From Sphingopyxis sp. QXT-31 (GTDB lineage Bacteria > Pseudomonadota > Alphaproteobacteria > Sphingomonadales > Sphingomonadaceae): a stretch of 64,000 bases of DNA. This document shows positions 48,329 to 55,609 of this stretch, piece by piece (the stretch's first letter is position 1; every line of letters starts with the position of its first letter). The stretch lies in contig NZ_CP019449.1 of assembly GCF_001984035.1 (NCBI RefSeq), positions 1,426,001 through 1,490,000 of the forward strand. Reading direction: 5' to 3'. A program made the position numbers and the translations under genes. Under the pieces are notes generated by a model. The model had not been told where the DNA came from and did not search any database. It was given only the letters and a program-made list of their open reading frames with translations.

Positions 48329-49243
48329 TCAGGCCTGACCCGAAATATCGCGCTCGATCAGTGCCTTGTACAGTCCTTGCAATCGCTCGACCATCGGTCC
48401 CCTGCCCTCGGTCAGCTTGCGCCCGTCGATGGTGTGCGCGGGGACCACGCCCGCGAAGGTGCCGGTCACGAACGCCTCGTCGGCGCCATAGACGTCGGTG
48501 AGCGAGAAATTCTTTTCGAACACCGGGATGCCATTCTCGCGGCAGAGGCGGATGACGTTGGCGCGGGTGATGCCGCCGAGGCAATAGTCGCCGCTCGACG
48601 TCCACACCTCGCCCTTGCGCACGATGAAGAAATGGGTCGAGTTGCAGGTGGCGACGAAGCCGTGCGGGTCGAGCATCAATCCTTCGTCGGCGCCCGCCTG
48701 CGCCGCCTGGATGCAGGCGGTGATGCAGTTCAACTTGCTGTGCGAATTGAGCTTCTGGTCCTGTACCGCGGGGTCGCCGCGGCGGACATGGACGGTGAAG
48801 AGCGTCAGCCCCTTTTCGACCGTCGCGGGCAGCGGGTCCTTATGCTCGGCGATGATGACGATCGTCGCGGGCGAGATGACGACGCGCGGGTCCTGGTACG
48901 GCGTCGAGCGGATTCCGCGCGTGACCATCAGGCGGATATGGCATCCGGTCATCTGGTTGCCCGCAATCGTATCGTAAAGCCGCTGGATCAGCGCTTCGCG
49001 CGAAATCCCGATGTCCATCGCGATCGCCTTGGCGCCCTCGAACAGGCGATCCAGATGCTGGTCGAGGAACGCCATCCGCCCCTTGTGGACGCGGATGCCT
49101 TCCCACACGCCATCGCCGAGCATGAAGCCGCTGTCGAACACCGACACGGTCGCCTCGGCGCGCGGCACCAGCGTGCCGTTGACGTTGATCAGGATCGCGT
49201 CGTTGCGCGGGTCGGGGACGAAATCGTGGGTGCCTTGCGCCAT
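48329..49243 (-). CDS. Class IV (branched-chain/D-amino-acid type) aminotransferase
   Basis: A 304-residue PLP enzyme of fold type IV. It has FDSGFMLGDGVWEGIRV near residue 36, the PLP lysine in LNSHSKLNCI near residue 168, EGLMLDPHGFVATCNSTHFF and the phosphate-binding GITRANVI. It would transfer an amino group between a branched-chain or other 2-oxo acid and glutamate. It is similar to IlvE in fold but lacks features that would distinguish BCAT from D-alanine or aminodeoxychorismate-type members. It is cotranscribed with the sulfotransferase-like gene. Confidence 0.87.
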   Translation of the reverse strand: MAQGTHDFVPDPRNDAILINVNGTLVPRAEATVSVFDSGFMLGDGVWEGIRVHKGRMAFLDQHLDRLFEGAKAIAMDIGISREALIQRLYDTIAGNQMTGCHIRLMVTRGIRSTPYQDPRVVISPATIVIIAEHKDPLPATVEKGLTLFTVHVRRGDPAVQDQKLNSHSKLNCITACIQAAQAGADEGLMLDPHGFVATCNSTHFFIVRKGEVWTSSGDYCLGGITRANVIRLCRENGIPVFEKNFSLTDVYGADEAFVTGTFAGVVPAHTIDGRKLTEGRGPMVERLQGLYKALIERDISGQA

Positions 49244-49281
49244 GCGGCGACACTAGCCACCGCGGCGCGCCTGTCGAGGGG

Positions 49282-49662
49282 TCAGACGCCCTTGCGCCCG
49301 AAACCGCCGGGGCGCGGGGCCGGACGATCAAGGTCGGCTTCGACCGGCGGCGCGGTTTCGCGGCGGCTCATATAGCTGGCAAAAGCGGCGTCGGCGTCGA
49401 AACCCTCGGTCGGCCGGTCGTCGCCGATGTCGATGCCGGCGCCCGGCACGCGGTTAGAGCCCGAGGCGACGCGGATCATCTTGACCAGCGGGCCGATGAG
49501 GAAAAGCAGCCCGATGACCGACAGGCCGAGCACGGTCGGGCCGAGCCCGATGCCGGCGATCCCCTGCATCGATCCGCCGCCGACCCCGGCGAAATGCCAG
49601 AGCAGAAACCCGATATAGACAACAGGGATCAGCGCGAGGAGCCAGCCGAAAAAAGCGCGCAT
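49282..49662 (-). CDS. Small membrane protein of unknown function
   Basis: A 126-residue protein with two predicted membrane helices, about residues 5-25 (WLLALIPVVYIGFLLWHFAG) and 43-62 (PTVLGLSVIGLLFLIGPLVK). A polar, Pro/Asp-rich C-terminal tail follows (PVEADLDRPAPRPGG). I do not recognise the family. It has a good start ATG after GAGGTTTTCG, and lies alone between an aminotransferase and a PAP2 phosphatase gene on the same strand. Confidence 0.75.
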   Translation of the reverse strand: MRAFFGWLLALIPVVYIGFLLWHFAGVGGGSMQGIAGIGLGPTVLGLSVIGLLFLIGPLVKMIRVASGSNRVPGAGIDIGDDRPTEGFDADAAFASYMSRRETAPPVEADLDRPAPRPGGFGRKGV

Positions 49663-49718
49663 GCGAAAACCTCTTCCTTGTGCGAAGAGGGACTTAGCAG
49701 GCGGCGGTTAGGATTTTC

Positions 49719-50348
49719 TTATCCGGCAGGCGTTTCGCGCCGCGCATAGACGGCGCCGAGCAAGGCGAAGGCGGCGCCGAGCATCGTGCCGCCGACGATG
49801 TCGCTCGCCCAATGCACGCCGAGCATCATGCGCGAGACGCCGTTGAGGACGATCATCACCCCCGCGAGGCTCCACGCCGCACGGCGCCAGCGCGGCGGCA
49901 CCAGCCAGGCCAGCATGAGATAGACCACCGCGGCGCTGGTCGCATGGCCGCTGGGGTATGAAAAGCTCGTCTGGTGGTCGAGGTGCGGGATGAGGTCGGG
50001 GCGCGAGACGCCGAAGCCGAGCTTGAGCAGGCTCGACGCCAGGTTCGAAAGCAGCGAAGCCCCCGCCAGCGCTACCGCGCAGCGCGGCCCGCACCAGTGC
50101 CAGACGAGCGCCGACAGCGCGATGACGATGATCCAGCGCGGAATGCCGCCGCCGATCCAGCTCACGCCCTGCATTAAGGCGATGAACAGCGGATCGCTCT
50201 TGCCGACCTGGAGCACGAGGCCGGTCGAGATGCGCAGGTCCATCGCCTGCGTCCAGCCCGCCACGACCGCGAAGCCGAGCAGGATGACGCCGACGAGCAA
50301 TATGGCGGCGGCGATCAGGAAGCGGGTGTGGCGGGTGGTGAAATTCAA
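49719..50348 (-). CDS. PAP2 family phosphatase
   Basis: A 209-residue integral membrane phosphatase with about six helices. The three catalytic signature parts are present: KLGFGVSRP (KxxxxxxRP), YPSGHATS (PSGH) and SRMMLGVHWASD (SRxxxxxHxxxD). Such enzymes dephosphorylate phosphatidate or undecaprenyl diphosphate at the periplasmic face. The start is TTG 50348, supported by a GGGAGGA ribosome binding site six bases upstream that is part of the intergenic repeat. No ATG fits the first helix. Confidence 0.88.
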   Translation of the reverse strand: MNFTTRHTRFLIAAAILLVGVILLGFAVVAGWTQAMDLRISTGLVLQVGKSDPLFIALMQGVSWIGGGIPRWIIVIALSALVWHWCGPRCAVALAGASLLSNLASSLLKLGFGVSRPDLIPHLDHQTSFSYPSGHATSAAVVYLMLAWLVPPRWRRAAWSLAGVMIVLNGVSRMMLGVHWASDIVGGTMLGAAFALLGAVYARRETPAG

Positions 50349-50353
50349 AATGA

Positions 50354-50466
50354 TCCTCCCTGTGGCGGAGCTATGGGGAGGTGGCGGCCCCGCATGGGCC
50401 GACGGAGGGGCCTCTCCACCACCCTGCGGGTGGTCCCCTTCCCCATCGCTGCGCGACGGGGAGGAT
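50354..50466. repeat. CCTCCC/GGGGAGG palindromic intergenic repeat, second copy
   Basis: It shares GATCCTCCC, GGGGAGGTGG, GGAGGGGCCTCTCCACC and GGGGAGGATCGG with the element at 30886-31028 and similarly contains multiple inverted segments. It fills the gap between the lpdA stop and the PAP2 gene start. Its left end supplies the PAP2 Shine-Dalgarno sequence. Confidence 0.72.
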
Positions 50467-50473
50467 CGGAATG

Positions 50474-51871
50474 TCAGATGTGCAAAGGCCGTCCGAAGGC
50501 CGCCAGCACGCCCTCGTGCATCGTTTCGCTGAGCGTCGGGTGCGGGAAAACGGTGCCGATGAAATCATCCTCGACCAGCTCGGCGGTCTTGCCGATCGTA
50601 TAGCCCTGGATCAGCTCGGTGACCTCGGCGCCGATCATATGCGCGCCGAGCAGTTCGCCGGTCTTGGCGTCGAACACGGTCTTGGTGAAACCCTCGGCCT
50701 CGCCCAGCGCGATCGCCTTGCCGTTGCCGATGAAGGGGAAGGTGCCGGCCTTGACCTCGTAACCCAGCTCCTTGGCCTTCGCTTCGGTCAGCCCGACGCT
50801 GGCGATCTGCGGGCGGCAATAGGTGCAGCCGGGGATGTTGCGCGGGTCCATGGCGTGCGGATGATGGCCCGCGATCGCTTCGACCGAGATCACCGATTCG
50901 TGCATCGCCTTGTGCGCGAGCCACGGCGGCGCGGTGACGTCGCCGATCGCCCAGATACCGGGGACGTTGGTGCGGCACATCGCATCGGTGTCGATATGGC
51001 CCTTGGTCGTCTTCACGCTCAATGCTTCGAGGCCGATATTCTCGGTGTTCGGGACGATGCCGATCGCGACGATCGCATGGCTGAATTCGGCCGATTCGAC
51101 CTTGCCGTCCTTGCCCTTGATCTTCGCCGAGACCCCGGTCGCGGTCGCCTTCAGTTCCTCGACCCCGGCGCCGGTATGGATCGTCATGCCCTGCTTCTTG
51201 AGCTGCTTTTCGAGGAACGCCGAGACATCGGCATCCTCGACGGGGACCAGCCGGTCGAGCATCTCGACCACGGTCACTTCGGCGCCCATGTCGCTGTAGA
51301 AGCTAGCGAATTCGATGCCGATCGCGCCCGATCCGATAACGAGCAATTTCTTGGGCATTTCGGGCGGGACGAGCGCGTGGCGATAGGTCCAGATGCGCTT
51401 GCCGTCGGCGGGCGCGAAAGGCAGGTCGCGCGCGCGCGCGCCGGTCGCGACGATGATGTTCTTGGCGGTGAGGGTCTCGGTCCCCTTCTCGCCCTTTACT
51501 TCCAGCTTGCCCGGCGCCGTCAGCTTGCCCTCGCCCATATGGACGGTGATCTTGTGCTTCTTCATCAGGAAGGCGACGCCCTGGCTCAGCTGCTTGGCGA
51601 CCCCGCGGCTGCGCTTCACGACGGCGTCGATGTCGGCGCTGATCTGTTGCGCGATCAGACCGTAATCGCCGGCATGCTGCATATAATGATAGATTTCGGC
51701 CGAGCGCAGCAGCGCCTTGGTCGGGATGCAGCCCCAGTTGAGGCAGATGCCGCCGAGATTCTCGCGCTCGACGATCGCGGTCTTGAGCCCGAGCTGCGCC
51801 GCACGGATCGCCGCGACATAGCCGCCGGGGCCCGAACCGAGGACGATGAGGTCGTAATTGGTGTCAGCCAT
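50474..51871 (-). CDS. lpdA: Dihydrolipoyl dehydrogenase (E3)
   Basis: A 465-residue FAD disulfide reductase. The N-terminal FAD motif is VLGSGPGGYVAAIRAAQLG, the redox-active Cys43/Cys48 pair lies in GGICLNWGCIPTKALL, the NAD motif is VIGSGAIGIEFASFYSDMG, and the C-terminal dimer/base motif is HPTLSE. It reoxidises lipoamide of pyruvate and 2-oxoacid dehydrogenase complexes. It lies downstream of pdhC (E2), separated by a small membrane protein gene and a hairpin. ATG 51871 follows AAGGAG; an upstream in-frame ATG at 51886 precedes this site. Confidence 0.95.
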   Translation of the reverse strand: MADTNYDLIVLGSGPGGYVAAIRAAQLGLKTAIVERENLGGICLNWGCIPTKALLRSAEIYHYMQHAGDYGLIAQQISADIDAVVKRSRGVAKQLSQGVAFLMKKHKITVHMGEGKLTAPGKLEVKGEKGTETLTAKNIIVATGARARDLPFAPADGKRIWTYRHALVPPEMPKKLLVIGSGAIGIEFASFYSDMGAEVTVVEMLDRLVPVEDADVSAFLEKQLKKQGMTIHTGAGVEELKATATGVSAKIKGKDGKVESAEFSHAIVAIGIVPNTENIGLEALSVKTTKGHIDTDAMCRTNVPGIWAIGDVTAPPWLAHKAMHESVISVEAIAGHHPHAMDPRNIPGCTYCRPQIASVGLTEAKAKELGYEVKAGTFPFIGNGKAIALGEAEGFTKTVFDAKTGELLGAHMIGAEVTELIQGYTIGKTAELVEDDFIGTVFPHPTLSETMHEGVLAAFGRPLHI

Positions 51872-51889
51872 TATGGGCTCCTTCAAAAG

Positions 51890-51914
51890 CCCCTCTCCCC
51901 TTGCGGGAGAGGGG
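51890..51914. terminator. Strong hairpin upstream of lpdA
   Basis: A perfect 10-base stem CCCCTCTCCC/GGGAGAGGGG with a 5-base loop. It lies between the small membrane protein gene (stop at 51923) and the lpdA start (51871), so it may attenuate or process the pdhC-lpdA transcript rather than fully end it. No T run follows. Confidence 0.55.
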
Positions 51915-51922
51915 TTGGACTA

Positions 51923-52222
51923 TCAGCTCGGCCGCGGCCGAAAAATCGTTCGACCCGTGCGCCACAGGCCATAAGCAGTCAGGACATACAGCGGCCAGAT
52001 GGCGATGCCGGTCGCGAGCCATCCAAGGAATCCAACTCCCGCTTGCAGCACAAAAACAGCCATCGCCAAGGCCCCGCAAACTGCACTGAGGAAGATGACG
52101 ATGCCCACGAAACGGAACCAGCGCCGACTGTTTTCACTATAGCCCGTCGCCGCCGCGAAATAGCATATGATCATCACTGCCACTGAAAGCAGGATCAGTA
52201 ACGATAGCCCCGCTTTCAGCAT
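51923..52222 (-). CDS. Small membrane protein between pdhC and lpdA
   Basis: A 99-residue protein with three hydrophobic helices (about residues 3-25, 38-60 and 67-88) and a basic C-terminus RTGRTIFRPRPS, which suggests the tail faces the cytoplasm. I do not recognise the family. It starts six bases after the pdhC stop and is probably cotranscribed with it. Its frame is supported by the clean helix pattern and spacing, not by recognised homology. Confidence 0.65.
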   Translation of the reverse strand: MLKAGLSLLILLSVAVMIICYFAAATGYSENSRRWFRFVGIVIFLSAVCGALAMAVFVLQAGVGFLGWLATGIAIWPLYVLTAYGLWRTGRTIFRPRPS

Positions 52223-52228
52223 CTTGGC

Positions 52229-53548
52229 TTACGCCACCAGCCCCAGCGGGCTTTCCACCAGTTCCTTGAAGGTCTTCATCAGCAGCGCGCCATCCGCACC
52301 GTCGATCGCGCGGTGGTCGAAGCTGCCGGTGGCCGACATGACCGTCGCAATGGCAAGCGCGTCGTCGACGACATAGGGGCGCTTCTCGCCCGCGCCGATC
52401 GCCATGATCATCGCCTGCGGCGGGTTGATCACCGCGGTGAACTGCTTGATCCCCATCATGCCCATGTTCGAGATCGAGGCGGTGCCGCCCTGATATTCGC
52501 TGGGCTGGAGCTTGCCTTCCTTCGCCTTCGCCGCGAGTTCGGCCATTTCGGTCGAGATTTTCGACATCGACTTGCCGCCCGCGTCGACGATGATCGGGGT
52601 GATCAGGCCGCCGGGGATGCTCACCGCGACCGAGATGTCGGCGCGGCTGTATTTGCGCATCACGTCGCCGCCGAAGCTGACATTGCACGACGGCACGCGC
52701 TCGAGCGCGATCGCAAGCGCCTTGATCAGCATGTCGTTGACGCTGAGCTTGACCCCGCGGCCTTCGAGGCTGGCGTTGAGCTCGCCGCGGAGCTTCAGGA
52801 GCGCGTCGAGGCGGATGTCGACGGTGAGGTAGATGTGCGGCGATTCCTGCATCGACTGGCTGAGGCGGCGCGCGATCGTCTTGCGCATGCCGCTGAGCTT
52901 TTCGTCCTCGTGCGGGATGCCGAAATCGGGGATGCCACCCGCGGCGGCCGGAGCCTGTGCCGCGGCGGGCGCGGCGGCAGGAGCGGCTGCGGCGGGCGCT
53001 GCGGCCGCGGCGGGTGCGGCCGCGCCGGCAGGGGCGCCGTCGAGGTCGTCCTTAACGATGCGGCCGCCGGGGCCGGTTCCCTTGATGGTCGAGAGGTCGA
53101 TGCCGCGTTCGGCGGCGAGGCGCTTGGCGAGCGGGCTGGCCTTGATGCGCTCGCCCGACGCGGCGGGCGCGGCGGTGGGTGCCGGAGCCGGGGCGGCTGC
53201 GGGCACGGGTGCCGGAGCGGGTTCGGCGGCCTTGGGCGCCTCTTCCTTCGCAGCCGGGGCCGGTGCAGCAGCCGCGGGCGCCGCCTTTGCCGCGCTCGCA
53301 TCTTCGCCCTCGCCCGCGATCGTCGCGATCACGGTGCCGACCTTCACCCCGTCGGTGCCCTCGGCGACCAGGATCGAGGCGATCACGCCTTCGTCGATCG
53401 CTTCGAACTCCATCGTCGCCTTGTCGGTCTCGATCTCGGCGAGCAGGTCGCCCGACTTCACCGTGTCGCCCTCCTTGACCAGCCATTTGGCGAGCGTCCC
53501 TTCCTCCATCGTCGGCGAAAGGGCGGGCATTTTGAGTTCGATCGGCAT
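52229..53548 (-). CDS. pdhC: Pyruvate dehydrogenase E2, dihydrolipoamide acetyltransferase
   Basis: A 439-residue E2 protein. Lipoyl domain (residues 1-80) with Lys43 in ETDKATMEF; Ala/Pro-rich linker (about 85-135); E3/E1-binding domain (about 138-172) with [28 protein letters not shown]; second Ala-rich linker; catalytic domain from about 215 with the active-site His412 in [14 protein letters not shown]. It transfers the acetyl group from lipoamide to CoA. The genes for E1 are not in the window; E3 (lpdA) is downstream. The long Ala/Pro linkers produce spurious open frames on the other strand. Confidence 0.95.
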   Translation of the reverse strand: MPIELKMPALSPTMEEGTLAKWLVKEGDTVKSGDLLAEIETDKATMEFEAIDEGVIASILVAEGTDGVKVGTVIATIAGEGEDASAAKAAPAAAAPAPAAKEEAPKAAEPAPAPVPAAAPAPAPTAAPAASGERIKASPLAKRLAAERGIDLSTIKGTGPGGRIVKDDLDGAPAGAAAPAAAAAPAAAAPAAAPAAAQAPAAAGGIPDFGIPHEDEKLSGMRKTIARRLSQSMQESPHIYLTVDIRLDALLKLRGELNASLEGRGVKLSVNDMLIKALAIALERVPSCNVSFGGDVMRKYSRADISVAVSIPGGLITPIIVDAGGKSMSKISTEMAELAAKAKEGKLQPSEYQGGTASISNMGMMGIKQFTAVINPPQAMIMAIGAGEKRPYVVDDALAIATVMSATGSFDHRAIDGADGALLMKTFKELVESPLGLVA

Positions 53549-53732
53549 CGTTGGACGTGTCCCTGTCAGTCTTGCAGGCCTGGCCTGCCGCTACGGATTA
53601 CCCCCTCGTCATAAGACCATCGTTCGTCAACGTCCATCGGGGCAAACTTGCGTTTCATACGAATGTGACGCACTCTCCCCTCGCAAAAAGCATAGCGGGG
53701 CCCTCCCGCAAATGCTCAGCGGGGGTCGGGGC

Positions 53733-54188
53733 ATGCGTACGTATCTGGTCGTGATCGACGACAGCCCGGAAGCGAGCCTGGCGCTGCGTTTCGCGGCGCG
53801 GCGCGCGGCGCGCACGGGCGGCGGGGTCGCGGTGCTGGCGATCATCCCGCCACAGGATTTCGTGGCGTTCGGCGGCGTGCAGGCGACGATCGAGGCCGAG
53901 GCGCGCGAACATGCCGAGGCTCTGGTGTCGGCGGCGGCGGATACGGTGCAGCAGGAAGCCAATGTCACGCCGCAGGTCATGGTCCGTCAGGGCAAGCCCG
54001 CTGAGGTTGTGTGCCAAGTGATCGCCGAGAATGACGAGATCGCCGCGCTGGTGCTGGCGACGGCGGCGAGCGGCGCGCCGGGGCCGCTGGTCGCGCATTT
54101 CACCGGACAGGATGCGGGCACGCTCCCCTGTCCGGTGATGCTGGTGCCGGGCGGGATCGACGTCGCCCGATTGGATGCGCTAAGCTAG
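53733..54188 (+). CDS. Universal stress protein (UspA family)
   Basis: A 151-residue single-domain USP. It has the N-terminal YLVVIDDSPEASLALRFAARRA and the C-terminal ALVLATAASGAPGPLVAHF and PCPVMLVPGG. The usual ATP-binding G2xG9xG(S/T) pattern is only partly present (ATAASGAPGPLVAHFTG), so nucleotide binding is uncertain. Start ATG 53733 follows GGGGGTCGGGG; longer in-frame starts lie in the pdhC antisense. It is convergent with the membrane protein gene at 54190, one base away. Confidence 0.82.
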   Translation: MRTYLVVIDDSPEASLALRFAARRAARTGGGVAVLAIIPPQDFVAFGGVQATIEAEAREHAEALVSAAADTVQQEANVTPQVMVRQGKPAEVVCQVIAENDEIAALVLATAASGAPGPLVAHFTGQDAGTLPCPVMLVPGGIDVARLDALS

Positions 54189-54189
54189 G

Positions 54190-54582
54190 TCAGACGAGCA
54201 GCGCGCGGCCGTCCACCGCCGCGCCCTTCCATTCGAGCGCGGCAAAGACGAAGACTCCGACCGCCTGCGCGATCACGACCGCGATGCCGAGACCGGTCAT
54301 CGTGCCGGAAAAGGCAGCGACGACGCCCAGGCTGGCAGCGACCCAGCCGATATTGCCGACCGCGATCAGCTTGACGAGCGCGGCATTGGGGACCGCCTGC
54401 GCCGCGGCGATGAGCATCAGCAAGCCCGCGGCAAGGCAGATCCAGCCGCCGATGGCGACGACCTGCTCGGGAAGCCCGAGCAGCGAAGCCGCGGGCGCCG
54501 CGGCGAACAGGCCGACGAGGAACACGCCGGTGGCGGTGACGGCATCGAGGACGAGAATGGTCTTGAGATTGCGGATCGACAT
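54190..54582 (-). CDS. Small four-helix membrane protein of unknown function
   Basis: A 130-residue protein with four hydrophobic helices (about residues 8-30, 40-62, 68-92 and 97-117) and few charged residues. No signature motif is recognised. It is divergent from the XRE regulator gene at 54703, which may control it; the 120-base gap would hold both promoters. ATG 54582 follows AGGAGAACC. Confidence 0.75.
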   Translation of the reverse strand: MSIRNLKTILVLDAVTATGVFLVGLFAAAPAASLLGLPEQVVAIGGWICLAAGLLMLIAAAQAVPNAALVKLIAVGNIGWVAASLGVVAAFSGTMTGLGIAVVIAQAVGVFVFAALEWKGAAVDGRALLV

Positions 54583-54702
54583 GTGGGTTCTCCTTTCGAA
54601 CCCGGTCCAGATATGCCGCGAATCGACGCGGGTCGATTACGCCGGAGGTAATGGAAATATCGAAGGCCGAGGTATAGCTCCTGCCGATAAAGGAGACAGA
54701 CG

Positions 54703-55485
54703 ATGCAGGTAGCACCCTTGGGCGAGCAGCTTCGCGAATGGCGGACGCGCCGGCGGATGAGCCAGATGGACCTCGCGCTCGACATCGAGATTTCGACGCG
54801 CCACCTGAGCTTTATCGAGACGGGTCGTTCGAAGCCGAGCGCGGCGATGCTGCAGCGGATCGCCGACTGCCTCGAGGTGCCGCACCGCGCGCGCAACGCG
54901 CTGCTGCTCGCCGCGGGCTACGCCCCCAATTATCAGGAGCGCGCGCTCGACAGCCCCGAAATGGCGGGGATGAAGACGATCGTCGAGCATGTGCTGAAGG
55001 GGCACGAACCCTATCCCGCGCTCGCGGTCGACCGCCACTGGAACATGATAGCGGCCAACGACGCGATCGCGATCCTGGTCGAGCAGGTGTCGCCCGAATT
55101 GCTGGTGCCGCCGGTCAATGTGCTGCGCCTCGCGCTCCATCCCGACGGGCTGGCGCCGCAGATCGTCAATTACGCGATGTGGCGCGCACATATCCTCCAC
55201 CGGCTCGACCTGCAGATCGAGGCGAGCGCCGATGCGGGGCTGATGGCGCTGCGCGAGGAGATCGCGGGATATCCGGGGCCGGCGAACGACATCGGGCACG
55301 GGGCGGTGAGTAGCATCGCGGTGCCGCTGCTGCTCGACACGATCGCGGGGCGTATTTCGTTCGTGTCGACGGTGACGATCTTCGGGACGCCGGTGGATAT
55401 CACGCTGTCGGAGCTGGCGATCGAGGCGTTTTTTCCGGCGGATGCCGAGAGTGCGGCGTTGTTGCAGAAACTGGCGGCGAAATGA
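54703..55485 (+). CDS. XRE-family regulator with MmyB-like ligand domain
   Basis: A 260-residue regulator. The N-terminal XRE helix-turn-helix (about residues 5-65) has GEQLREWRTRRRMSQMDLALDIEISTRHLSFIETGRSKPSAAML. The C-terminal part (PALAVDRHWNMIAANDAI and later) is the MmyB-like sensor domain, which is thought to bind fatty acids or other small hydrophobic ligands. The start follows AAAGGAGAC. It probably controls itself and the divergent membrane protein gene. It is followed by an intergenic repeat. Confidence 0.87.
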   Translation: MQVAPLGEQLREWRTRRRMSQMDLALDIEISTRHLSFIETGRSKPSAAMLQRIADCLEVPHRARNALLLAAGYAPNYQERALDSPEMAGMKTIVEHVLKGHEPYPALAVDRHWNMIAANDAIAILVEQVSPELLVPPVNVLRLALHPDGLAPQIVNYAMWRAHILHRLDLQIEASADAGLMALREEIAGYPGPANDIGHGAVSSIAVPLLLDTIAGRISFVSTVTIFGTPVDITLSELAIEAFFPADAESAALLQKLAAK

Positions 55486-55486
55486 T

Positions 55487-55603
55487 CTCCCCTCCCTGCA
55501 AGGGAGGGATCGGGGGTGGGTCAGCGACATTAAAGGTAAAGGCTGACGTCCGCTCGGCTCGCTACGTTCGCACCCACCCCTAACCCTCCCTCGCAGGGAG
55601 GGG
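55487..55603. repeat. CCTCCCT/AGGGAGG palindromic repeat at convergent junction
   Basis: CTCCCCTCCCTGCAAGGGAG at the left and CCCTCCCTCGCAGGGAGGGG at the right enclose about 70 bases with GGGGTGGGT and its inverted relative ACCCACCCC. It lies between the XRE regulator stop and the RNase R stop, so it could act as a bidirectional terminator. Different in sequence from the REP-like family. Confidence 0.72.
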
Positions 55604-55609
55604 AACTGG

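Noticed and set aside
46451..49375. Open frame of about 970 codons on the plus strand
   Set aside because: Antisense to the amidohydrolase, sulfotransferase-like and aminotransferase genes, all with recognisable active sites. No family motif can be seen in it.
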